A stretch of DNA of 64,000 nucleotides from Buddleja alternifolia (taxonomy: Eukaryota; Streptophyta; Magnoliopsida; Lamiales; Scrophulariaceae), in NCBI GenBank assembly GCA_019426215.1, contig CM033394.1, positions 23,084,195-23,148,194 of the forward strand, in the 5' to 3' direction. The notes below the pieces were generated by a model. It searched no databases. It was not told the DNA's origin and saw only the letters and a list, made by a program, of their open reading frames with translations. The translations under genes were made by a program, and so were the position numbers. Positions 31,901 through 42,209 of this stretch are shown one piece after another; positions within the stretch are counted from its first letter, which is position 1; every line of letters starts with the position of its first letter.

Positions 31901-34638
31901 CTAGCAGAGAGATATCATATCTTTTGCATAATTCCTGCCACTTTACATTATTTCTATATATATACATACACACTACTATAAACGTATGGATCTTGGAAGG
32001 TGTTTCTTCCAATTGTGATATTACAGAATTGCCCTTACTTGAGTAACTCACTAAATGATATAAAAATTTAAAAAAACAGTGGTAAACTAAAGGCCTCCAA
32101 TGAAACTGCCGGAATTGCTCTTTAATAAACAGACACATGGTAAATTAAAAGTCTCTCACAAATGGCTGCAACAATTAAGCAGGGGTAAACTAAAAGCCTC
32201 GGCTATAATGGCATTCAACTACCAACTAATGATAACGTTAATGACTTCAGTAGCACATAATAGAAGCAAATCGGATGGCAAAATAGATTATTCTTAATCA
32301 ATCTCTTCTGCCGAAATCGAAGAAGGTGACTTTGCGATCTTCTCAAATTCTACATCCTCATGAAGAGCAGTCCCCGGAAGACGGTACTTGCTGCTATCGA
32401 CAACCTCAAATCCTTTAATCAAAAAGCTTAAGTCTCAACTTATTGCAACCTTTGTTTGAGCCAACCCACAAGATCAATGGAGGCACCTGATGATGAATTA
32501 TCTCTTTTTACAGCTATGCAATATATAGGTTTCAACTTTTGGTCTTGAAATAACTTTAATTAGTTGACCTCACACAAATTTCACCATCCAATCCAACTGA
32601 TGGAAAATTACATATGATGAATTCAGACGAGTAATAGTGGCAGCATATGTAAATGATGAAAAATCATGATATAAGAAGTTAATCATCACTGAAGGTCAGT
32701 GGAGGTGGGCTTTGGAGTGGTCTCTCAAGCTTATGATATGGTATAATTCCATGCCTATTCCAAGTTTCCAATCATATCTTTTAGTACCGCTGCTTCAACA
32801 CTGAACTTCTAATGTTTGAATAAAAGAGGAAGAAAATTGGTATAACTGGTTAAAGATGGTGATGTGAATTTTGTAGACAAGTTCAAGTGTCCTATAGCCC
32901 GCGATCTGGTGAATTTGGTTTACATGTTTTATCCAAATATTTGATTTTGAAAAATCATGAAATTTACAGAAATAGCTGAAAATTTATCTAAAACTAAAAC
33001 ATGGTCGATTTAACTGTTCTAATTATAGTGATATATATTATTTCTTATTTTCTTTCATAAGTGTATTCAATTTTAGATCATTGAATTATTTCAACTTTCT
33101 AGCATTCAATTCTTAACGCATATTATCCACGATTGTTATATATTCTCTTATAATTTAGTTTAGAGATAATTAACTTGTAGTTTTATGTGATTTACACAAT
33201 CTTTTTTATTGAATTTTTCAGCAACTTCTCTCATTTAATTTAATTTGTATCAGAAAAATTGTGCTTACAGGTGCAACGCACGTGATTTTTCCTAGTATAT
33301 TCAAAAAATCAGATGTCAATTAATTTGGATGGAGAGCGTAAAATACAAAACATTAGTTTTTTTTTTCTTCTGAAAAAACAAAATTAAAATCCAAGATCTA
33401 CATGGAGATTCAGTAAAATGATTTCATTACCATAATCACCTAAGTGTTGGGCTTTACCAACATAACGAAAGTCAATTATGATTCTAGAAAGAAAAATTAT
33501 CAATTATAAAAATTGCAACCAAGTTGGCACCGGCTTAAAACCACTTCTAATTATTTCAATGTGGTTTAGGGCATGTTCTTCTCTTTTTCTACTTTGCTCC
33601 TTTTTCTTGTTACCTATTTGTACAAAGACTATTTGAATCGCATCAAGAAATCATATTTTAGCAATTGAAGTACACCACTGAATGAATAAAGTACTACCTT
33701 GCTAAGTAACCCTAACTCTAACAATGGACAGAGTGGAATTTATGGTTAACAAACCATCGAAGTAAAATTGCTTCTTTGGAGCAGTCTCCACTTAAAAAAA
33801 AAAATCGATATCATTGAACCTTACGTAAAAGATTACGCAGCTTGTCACAAGAGGTCCCATATCAAAAGACATTTCCAAGATAACTCAAGTATTAAGACAT
33901 GTAGGTTGTAATAACTTGTGCTCGTGAAGCTCGGAAGTAATATCAACTAGGTTTAACAACAATTAATAGAATCTCAACCACTTTTAGTTAAAATTCATTC
34001 CACGGTGTTCACCACTGCTAGAGAATAATATAAATCTACTTAAGATCATGGTAGAGGCTTCTCAGTAATATCACTCTAAGAGAAGCACAGTTAATAATTA
34101 GGCTTTATGAATTCTTGCCCTCATAGTCAACCACATATTTTCATCTAATTATCAAAACGATTACATATAAACACAAACATGATGCTACTACTACTACTAG
34201 TAAACCTTAGTACAATCATTAAATGGTGAATCAATTAATCAAACAACTTGTGCTCATTAATTGGTACTTCAGAGAAAGAGAAAATGAAATGAACCAAACC
34301 AAATCAAATCGAATCGAATCGAAGGTAGATAATGGGGAAAACCTGAATGCGGATGGATTGATATCCTGAAAAGCAACAACTTTATCGTCCTGCATCACTC
34401 AGTAAAGAATAGTATTACAATTTCATTACATTATATCTCACTGTGAAGATTAGGATCATAACTTTGGCATGTAAATATACATATGCATCAATCCAAATGT
34501 AAGAAAAAGAGAGAGAGAAAGAAGGCGGACTTTGTGAAGGAGGGTGGTGGAGGTGGAAGAGCGGGCGATTTGGCAAAAGATACAAGGCGCCGATGACACA
34601 GCTGCCGCCATTCCCACCCTCTTGCCAACTGCTTCCAT
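28960..34638 (-). CDS. HINT4: HIT-family protein, HINT4-like (APS phosphorylase/adenylylsulfatase), six exons
   Basis: The one intact host gene. Exons on the minus strand: 34638-34531, 34389-34343, 29767-29691, 29592-29526, 29245-29168, 29044-28960. All introns are GT-AG, phases are consistent, and the total is 462 nt, 153 residues plus TGA. Residues 19-22 are CIFC, then DDKVVAFQDINPSAF, HYLVIPIEHISTVKDLQRRS, NHMLNVGQSLI, and the histidine triad HLHLHCF at 113-119 (H-x-H-x-H-x-x). The C-terminus is WKAVKYLSLGPFGGFIEAGK. From memory of the family, Arabidopsis HINT4 acts on adenosine 5'-phosphosulfate; that this copy does is inference. The start is the only ATG that gives this N-terminus. Intron 2 is about 4.6 kb, the others 98-280 bp. 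No premature stop is seen. Confidence 0.92.
32294..32410 (-). pseudogene. Orphan exon-like segment of unknown protein
   Basis: On the minus strand, after a possible acceptor ATTAAAG, the reading is FEVVDSSKYRLPGTALHED followed by a charged C-terminus ending SAEEID and a TAA stop (32296-32294). The codon use and stop look like a genuine last exon, but I recognise no family and find no partner exons. It lies inside a HINT4 intron and upstream of a Helitron 3' end, so it may be a captured gene fragment. It could also be chance. Confidence 0.3.
33266..33295 (+). mobile_element. Helitron-like 3' terminus in HINT4 intron 2
   Basis: GTGCAACGCAC (33271-33281) forms a 4-bp stem, followed by GTGATTTTTC and CTAG (33292-33295), then T. 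This matches the Helitron 3' rule: a hairpin shortly before CTRR, inserted 5' of T. The 5' TC end is not evident, so the element's length is unknown. Confidence 0.55.
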
Positions 34639-34782
34639 CCTTTGTCTTGGTGTTGTAGAATATTATGGTAAGGGAAAATTGTATTTTTAGTTCATTACTT
34701 TGGAAAATTTTACAACTTGGTATCCAATGTTTAGAAGTGGCCAATTTAGTCCCACGTCCTAACTCATTGTTGCAGTTTAGAT

Positions 34783-35252
34783 CCCCCCAGTAAAGCTTTC
34801 CAAAAAAATCGGAAATTCGGTTAACCGCCCGAACCGGACTGAAAACCGAACCGAAAATTTCGGTTCGATTTTCGGTTTTTTTTTTTTTTTTACAGAAATT
34901 CGGTTTTCGGTTCGGTTTCAGTTTTGGAGTTCGGTTCGGTTCGGTTCGATTCGGTTAACCGAAAACCGAAATTTTTTTATTTTTTATTTTATTTTTATAC
35001 AGTATAATATAGATAAAAAATTATAAAAAGTGTGTTTTCTAATGACAACTTATAGGAAAAAGAAAGAAAGTGACCAAATTTTTTTATTTTTTTATATTAT
35101 TTTTTACATTATTATTTTTTTTTTTCGGAAATTCGGTTTAACCGAAAACTGAACCGAACCGAACCGGATTTTTTCGGTTCGGAATTTTGGAGAACCGAAA
35201 TTTCGGTTCGGTTTTGGACCGAACCGAACCGATGAACACCCCTACCCCCCAG
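34783..35252. mobile_element. hAT-like MITE with AACCGAACCGAA arms, upstream of HINT4
   Basis: 34791-35244 (454 bp) is dense in GGTTCGGTT and AACCGAACC in opposite halves. The right end is ATGAACACCCCTA; the left end has diverged (TAAAGCTTTCC). Perfect 8-bp duplications ccccccag lie at 34783-34790 and 35245-35252. It sits about 150 bp upstream of the HINT4 ATG and so separates the gene from older upstream sequence. Confidence 0.85.
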
Positions 35253-35281
35253 TGTGGAATTGTAGCTTGAATGAGATACAC

Positions 35282-35866
35282 GAGTGTTTGCAAACTCTTA
35301 AATAAATGATTTTTAACGTATGATTTGAAAAAATCTATTTATCAGTGTTTGCAAATTTGATTTCTGATTCTAATTATTTTAACTTTAAGTGATAATAACC
35401 TATAATCTTTAAGTTGGTAAAAGAGTGCTTAAAACTTTTTTTTTTTTTTGGTTTATAACCAAGGGTGTCCCCCAACCGGACGTCGAAAACTAATCCCTTT
35501 GAGGCAGAGAAATCACTGAAGTTGGTACAACCTCTCCCAACAAAGCCTTTTCCATACGCACGACCATGAATCGAACCTTGGACAACATGTTTAAGGAATC
35601 CAACTATTTACCAACTGTACTGGATCTTGTTGGTAGAGTGCTTATAACTAATTATGGTATTTTTGTAATTAAAATAATTTTATTTTAGCTGTATCAATTA
35701 CTTTTAATCACTTTTTTTTTTCTGCAAACAATCACCTGCAACTTTTTTTTTTGCACTTTTCACTTGTGTTTGTAAACACTAGCAACTTCTGATATTTTTT
35801 TTTATCAATTCTAATTATTTTCACTCATAATCATTAGTCTATAATTAGTTGTGTTTGCAAACACTC
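35282..35866. mobile_element. Old MITE with GAGTGTTTGCAAAC ends, split by a SINE
   Basis: Inverted ends GAGTGTTTGCAAAC (35282) and GTTTGCAAACACTC (to 35866), plus internal TGTTTGCAAA repeats. A clear duplication was not found. The SINE at 35437-35634 lies inside it. Confidence 0.55.
35422..35649 (-). mobile_element. tRNA-derived SINE, copy 2
   Basis: The insert 35437-35634 on the minus strand matches the SINE at 7175. Box A-like CAGTACAGTTGG and box B-like GGTTCGATTCA are present, then CAAAGGGATTAGTTTTCG and an A-tail (seen as a T run at 35436-35449). The duplications agagtgcttaaaact (35422-35436) and agagtgcttataact (35635-35649) match at 14 of 15 positions. Confidence 0.88.
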
Positions 35867-36723
35867 CTTAAATATAATTTCAGGCCCCATGCTTTATAGA
35901 TAACTAGCACGTGGTTTGTGCTATGCATGGACATCATTTCAGAATTATAAATTGAAAATACATTTTTATCAAATTCGAGATATTTGAATAATTCACGATC
36001 AGCATAAATATATTTTCTTTATATTATTATGAGATTTTCAAGTAACTAATAATTGCAGCATTCTCCATTTATTTATTTACAAAAAGGGAAAAGAGTATAA
36101 ATTGCCTGATGTGATATATTAAATTATGCACTTACCTCCTTGTGATATTTTTTTATCAAAACACCCCCTACGATTTTTTAAATTATACTCACCGCCTCTC
36201 TTGACTAATTTTGCCAATAAATGTTACTGTGAATAGAAAAATTTTCCTATATTTTAAAATATTTAGACTATATTTTATCTATTTGATTTTACAAATTATT
36301 GTACATTTAGTTTTTTATTTTTCTTCTTTTTCCTCACCTTCTTTCCCAGTCATCTTTTTCCCCAAAACTTTGACCCTAGCCCACCTTGTCTCTTACTCCA
36401 CCATGAAATCTCAACATTCCCTACTTCTTTCACAAAATCACACTGTCATCGCCTCCCCTCTACAAAATCAGCCAGCACCACTCCCCCTTACCAAAATCGC
36501 ACTATCATAGCCTCCCTACACCCACCGCGCCTTGTACTGTGGGTGGCTTTGATTTTTAGAAGAAGCGATAGGAGTGGGCAGCGGCTACGCCTTGTTGAGG
36601 AGGAGGAGGTTAGCGTGGCCTGCAACGACAATTTACAACTCTGATATTATTTGATTTTGTCGATCTGGGCCTGATTTGATTTCTAAGTTGCTCATATGTT
36701 ACTTTGAATATTGTTATGGCCAT
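35867..36723. other. Intergenic AT-rich sequence
   Basis: No gene. 36070-36200 contains CACCTCC/GTGATAT segments like the arms of some MITEs, without a pairing partner. At 35904-35935 a possible inverse Helitron end (CTAG next to a CACGTGG motif) is too weak to call. The ORF at 36211-36510 is low complexity. Confidence 0.4.
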
Positions 36724-36971
36724 TTACGTTCTGTTTGGTTCAATAAAATTGGTAGGAAAAGACAAAAGAAAACACAAGAAATATCATTTTCCATTGTTTG
36801 GTTACTAAAAAAATGAAAAGAAAAAGGAAATAAGAGAGAAACCCTAATACTAATTTGAGATAGTACACTCTCCTCACCATTTGGTGAGGAAAAGAGTGAG
36901 AAAAGGAAAATGTTTTCCTTATGGTTTCTTTTCTTTTCCCTAGCAATTTCCTTGAACCAAACAGAGTGTTA
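36724..36971. mobile_element. Tourist-like MITE, TTA duplication
   Basis: 36727-36968 (242 bp) has ends CGTTCTGTTTGGTTCAA and TTGAACCAAACAGAGTG in near-perfect inverse and TTA on both sides (36724-36726, 36969-36971), the PIF/Harbinger pattern. The ORF inside (minus) is not a gene. Confidence 0.88.
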
Positions 36972-37079
36972 GTAAAATCATTTTAACTTGAACTTGAAGA
37001 AATCTGACAAGTGCATAAATGTTTGAACAGAGAAGCTTGGATATGGAACAGTGTGTTTGAGAGGGCGGAGAAGATAGGT

Positions 37080-39004
37080 GGTCGTACTGTGTCGGAGATG
37101 GAGCCAGATATACATATATACTTATATATATGATATTAATAAGTTTTTTTAATAATATATTTGATATATATAATATTACAAAAAATATATATTTATATGA
37201 ATATAAAACATTAAATATGAACTGTTGCTCTATTAAGATCTATGGATATGATAAATTGAATTAAAAAATACATAGGTGTTTAATCTGAGCCGTCTATTTT
37301 TTTAGGTGTGTGCCTTTGATGCCAACGAGAAAATAGATTGTATAAGGCACTTCATTATGTTGTACAAATGTTTTATTCTATTTATAGAAAGGTAGTTATT
37401 CTTTTGTTCATATAAATCTATATGGCATTAACAAGTATTGAACAAACAGTCCATGTGTATCAAGCAAGACTTTCCACTCCTTATGGGAATAAGAAAATGA
37501 CACTGGAAGAGTCTGGTACTTGATCACTTAAAGAGGTTCGCAAGTCAAGAAATCTTAATTGGGCATTAAGATTCGACTTGTATGACACATGATCTGACAA
37601 GGAGTGCCAGTTGAACACTATTAGATAGTGAGAGCTTGTGCCATAGATATATCAATGGAATTGATATATTCGAACACGACTTGTAGTAATCCGATAACAT
37701 TGGTATTTACTCAGTGACTGTCAATGATTGGATTACTGATTATAATAGTATGTGTGAGTCTTAGACCTAAGGGGTCACGATCAATGTGCTTGTAGCATTT
37801 GGGCTGTTAATAGAGTAGTTAGAGCCGATTCACCAGTTGGTGGGGTCGACCTCGAAGTGCGATCTCAATGAGCAAAGTATCAGTTGTGAGGTGACTGCCA
37901 AGATGGAATTCACTGTCTCGATAGTAAACGAGAATATATCCTGTGCGATCATAGCTAAATGAAATGACAAGTGTTTGGCCAAAGCAAATACACTAACTCG
38001 TGTGGAACACGGAGGGTAGTTTTGGTAATTTCATCTTAATGTGATCTATTGAACAGTATTGAGTCTTGTGAGTTTGACATATTCCATGACTCTCACTCGA
38101 TCGGGATACGTCAGTGAAGGGCTCATACTATATGGTATTTATGGTCTAGAGGTTCGTAATGACACAGTCATTTCGTACTCAATTGGGCTACGATGTGGGT
38201 CTACAAGACTGGTTAGGTGACACCCACATCCTTTGGTATCCTCCCATTGCCAGTAGAGACGAACCAAGAGAGTCGCGCTATAAGAAGTAAGCGGGATATC
38301 TTTATGCATTCGTTGTAAGGGCATTTTGGTAATTTGTCATTAGATGGATGAATTAAATAAAAGGACGAATTGATTTAATTAATTGTTTAATTAGATTAAA
38401 TGATAATTAATTAAATCAATAATTCAAGTATTAAATTAATTAGATTAATTGATTTCTTGAATTTAAAAGGATTGATTAATTAATTAATTATATGTTTAAT
38501 TGAATTTAAATAGATTAATTAATTAAAAGATGGACTAAGTTGACTGGGTGAACTTAGCCCATTTGGGTCGTCCAATAGGGCCCTAAGAGGCGCCCACTAT
38601 GGGCCTTAGGGTTTGAGGATTTATTTAATCCTCAAACTCCTAGGTTAAGATTCATTCCATTATCCGCCTAGCATGTACAGAAAAAAAACCTCTCCTCCTC
38701 TTCTCTGCCTAGCCGTCTTTCACAAGGAGAGAGGAATCCGGATATTTCCAAGCTTACTTCACGTGAAGCTCTAGAGACAGGAGTCCCGGGGATTGTTGTT
38801 GTAGATTGTAGATCAAGAATCGAATCACGCTTCAAGCAAGGTAATTCGATTTTATGATTAAAGATTCCTAACATATTTAAACATATTTGATCCAATGGTA
38901 GTTAGAACAAGGACAAAATAATTGCCATAAAAGTATAATCGTTCGTCTGTGTGTGTGGAGCTAAGTTGCTTTTTTTTGGGGGGGGGGGGGGGGGGGGGGG
39001 GGGG
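37080..39004. repeat. Interspersed repeat split by a solo LTR and ending in a 27-G run
   Basis: 37100-37299 and 38874-39004 together match 17925-18270: the same AAAT-rich start, ATAGGTGTTTAAT, a CCGT word and GATCCAATGGT.GTTAGA, in the same order. LTR-X is inserted between the halves. It ends in an uninterrupted run of 27 G (38978-39004). Confidence 0.65.
37295..38878 (+). mobile_element. Solo LTR-X with perfect 5-bp TSD
   Basis: The LTR 37300-38873 (1574 bp) begins TTTTAGGTGTGTGCC (the first TG is mutated) and ends TTCCTAACA. Perfect tattt duplications lie at 37295-37299 and 38874-38878. It matches the X family throughout, including the runs of AATTAATT near the 3' part and a GAGACAGGAG block. 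No coding sequence. Confidence 0.88.
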
Positions 39005-40057
39005 TGTGTTGTGATTAAAAAAATTCACAGAGAAATGAGTGTATGATTCGATATATCATAGGGGATTTTATGTATTTTCCACACAAAAAAATAATGGTTT
39101 CTTGCAATATAGCGACGGTCTCACTTCCGTTATCCCTGAAGTGAAAATAATTTTTAGTGTCTTTTGCTCCAACAAGAGCTCATCGGGATGCATTTCGGAA
39201 TTAGATAAAGATTCATTGTATTTAAATAATATGAACTATGTCTTCTATAACACATTTTTACATCACACCACTAAATCAATGTTTTCATTAAATTATATAA
39301 AATGATATTAGAATAACTACTCAAGATAATTAATTATGACTTTGACATTGCACTCATCTAGTTAATTAATTAACTCAGGTAATTATGATTGTGTTATAAC
39401 AATAGTAACCTTCGTCATCTAAGTTAACATCACCAATCCCTATTAATGACTTTGATACTTTAGTTAGAGGTTTCTCACTGGTCATCTATGCTTAACAACA
39501 ACATAGGAAATATTCCGGCACCCTACCGTAGATAGATCTTTTGTTGATGTCATCTGCTTCGTCTGACAATTAGACTGTGCCCAACATTATCCCATCTCGT
39601 GATTCTCCTGGAATCTGGGATAAGTCAAAGTACAGTGGGTTGCACAAGTTGCAGCCATGATATACCAGGTCTTGAGGATTAATCTCACACTACCTAGCCC
39701 TTAGAATTCCAAGTTTGATGTGGAACCAATATGGAATCCTGTGGGGTGTTCAGTCTTACACTTCCAAGTGTAGACCCACCATACAATGATCCCCGATAAA
39801 CGCTCATGGAACAAGGCACTCTCAATACAAGAATGTTGCATGAGCGAGCCTTGACAAGACTAAGATTTTCCTTTTTCTCATGTCTCTATGACTTGGAATA
39901 TTTAGGATCATAACCTCAGAGAAACGTTCCACAATCGACACCTAGTGTGCGCGACCCTTCCCATAGCCAATCAATGATCCTCGGGCTCTATCAACTACTA
40001 TACATGGTGAATTATAAATAAAGAAAAGTACCAAGTTTTATTGATATATAAAACAAG
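39005..40057 (-). repeat. Diverged LTR-Y-like fragment
   Basis: From about 39350 the text follows the Y-family LTRs in the same (minus) sense: CATCACCAATCCCT, AACAACATAGGAAA, TAAGTCAAAGTACAGTGGG and, near 39880-39930, ATGACTTGGAATATTTAGGAT. Divergence is high and no ends are preserved. 39005-39350 holds no recognisable feature. Confidence 0.5.
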
Positions 40058-40400
40058 TAGGGGTGTGCACGGGTTGATTAACCCCCGAACCGAACCGAGA
40101 ACTGAAACAAGACCAAAAAATTCGGTTCAATTGCCAATTTGTTTTTTTTAACAAAAAATCAGTTTTCGGTTCGGTTTTGATTTTATGATTTGATTAACCG
40201 AACCGAACCGAAAACCGAGTTAAGAAATTTATTCTCACATAACCAAACACCCAACTTCAACTGCTCTGTGTAACAGATTTTAGAAAGAGAAACTTATTTC
40301 TTCTTCCCCTTCCTTACCATTTATCGCCGCCGTCCTAGATCCATCGCTTAGCACGCGGTCTCAAAATCTCAACAGCCAATCATTGTTATATGAATTAGAA
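40058..40400. mobile_element. Left part of a hAT-like AACCGAACCG element
   Basis: It begins TAGGGGTGTGCACGG and shows opposed GGTTCGGTT and AACCGAACCG blocks to 40220, then a CT-rich and GCCGCC-containing stretch (40290-40345) like the middle of the element at 11214. The right terminus and TSD are not found; the element is probably truncated. Confidence 0.55.
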
Positions 40401-40478
40401 TAAAGTCACCTCAGTGCGTTTTACCCAATTTGTTTTCTTAATTTTGTGTGATAAACATTTGTGGCCTTGTGAAGTTAT

Positions 40479-42182
40479 TGTTGGGAATCTTGTTGGCATG
40501 CGCGAAGGAATTTAAAAACAGATTCGGATTCCCAAACCAAGATCAATTTGCGGCTTTTGTCTATTTAAACATGAAAAAAATAAATACGAAAACTTACTTT
40601 TGCGTATTCAATCATTAATCCTCGCGAATCTTCAATGTCCAACGGTTCAAGTGTACTGTCTTCGGATCATCGCGCAGGAACGGACCCCGAAAAATCGCCA
40701 TCTTCAATCTCCATAGGCGGCTAGGCGACATTAAGAAGGACACAAATTTTTCTCTGTCTTGTATTTTCTGATGGAGGATTTCACGTTATGTGAATCGTGT
40801 GTTGAGTTAAATTAATTGACTATAGAGCTTGTGTTGGAGGATTAAATCAATCCTCTAACTTAAGCCCATGTCACATGTCCACAGTGGGCCTTTGGACTTT
40901 GGTTGGGCTTTGACCCAGTCAATTTTGTCCACTTAATTTAATCATCTAATATTTAATCTAATTAAATATACACATAATTAAATTAATTTTCTAATTAATT
41001 AATTAATTAAATAATTAATTAATAGTTTTAGTTGACCAAGTTAACATAATTAATTTAATCATCCATATTTAATCCCATTAAACAACCAATTAAATTATTT
41101 AGTCCAATTAATTCATTAGTCCTTTAGTCCTTCCCAAGGACAACCAAATCACCCTTCATATACAAGACTCGATTTCCCCTTCTATTCTTTTATAGAGCGA
41201 CTCTCTGGGTTTGTCTCGATTGGCAGTGGAAGGATACCAAAGGATGTGGGTGGCTCCTAGCCATGATCGTGACCCCACATCGTAGCATGGTGTCACTCAC
41301 ATCGTAGCTCAACCGAACACGAAATGACTATGTCATTACGAACCTCTAGATTATGAATACTGTATGAGTATAAGCCCTTCACTGACATATCCCGTCATGG
41401 AATATGTTAAACTCACAGGACTCGATGCTATGCTAAGAATCATAGTAATATGAGATTATCTAACTATCCTCCGAGTCAAACACGAGTTAGTTTATCAGCT
41501 CTGGCCAGAGACTTCTAATCTCATTTACCTATGATCAAATAGGATACTTCTCGTTTACTTTCGAGACAGTGAATTCCCTCTTGGAAATCACCTCACATGC
41601 CACTTGCCCATTGAAATGCACTTCGAGATCGGCCCCACCAATAGGTGAATTGGGCCTAACTACTCTGATGACAGAATCCAACGTCACAAGCACACTGTGA
41701 CCTTGACTCCTCAGGTCTAAGGCTCACGCATACCATCATAATCAATAATCCAATTATTGACAGTCAATGAGTAAAAACCCATGTGATCGGATTACTACGA
41801 ACCGTGTTCGAATACACTAATCCTATTAATGTATCTATGTCACAAACTACCACTATCCCATAGTGTTTGACTGACACTCCTTGCCAGAGCATGTATCATA
41901 CAAGTCCACACAAATCTCAATGTCCAATTGAGATTCTCCAACTTGCGAACCATTTAAGTGATCAGGTATCAAACTCTTCCAGTGCCTATCTCTTTAACTA
42001 CTATACGGAGTGCAAAGGTTTGCCTTGACATACATGGACTAGTTGTTCATTTAAGACTTATAGATGTCATTAAGAATTATATGAACAACATACTAATGCC
42101 TTTATATTATGAATAGATGTAGAATACAAACTAGTGTCTTATATTCTAACTCCTCGTTGGCATCGAGGGCACATTCTCAACA
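40479..42182 (-). mobile_element. LTR-X with adjoining polypurine tract
   Basis: On the minus strand the LTR starts TGTTGAGAATGTGCCC at 42182 and ends GATTCCCAACA at 40479 (1704 bp). Directly upstream (minus) is GTGCAAGTGGGAGAT (about 42197-42183), a copia-type polypurine tract, so this is a 3' LTR and X is a Ty1/copia family. The internal region ends after about 27 bp at the LTR-Y that begins at 42210. Confidence 0.78.
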
Positions 42183-42209
42183 ATCTCCCACTTGCACTCA
42201 ATACCAATC

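Larger units (their letters stand above)
29768..34342 (-). other. Intron 2 of the HINT4-like gene, 4575 bp
   Basis: The donor is GTTTTC after the CATTCAG exon end and the acceptor is GAATTAG before ACATTACTTGG. The intron is mostly unique AT-rich sequence with no complete gene. Two items stand out: a coding-like piece at 32294-32410 (minus) and a Helitron-type 3' terminus at 33266-33295. Other ORFs here are short and featureless. Confidence 0.75.

Noticed and set aside
34415..34744. 109-codon minus frame overlapping HINT4 exon 1
   Set aside because: It is in a different frame from the HIT coding sequence and lacks any conserved block; the shorter frame from 34638 continues across introns as a complete HIT protein.
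35904..35935. Third possible Helitron 3' end (minus strand)
   Set aside because: The stem runs directly into the CTAG, so spacing is wrong, and no partner end is visible.
39080..39150. AGCGACGG-like words suggesting a CACTA transposon end
   Set aside because: No CACTA terminus, partner end or 3-bp duplication was found.
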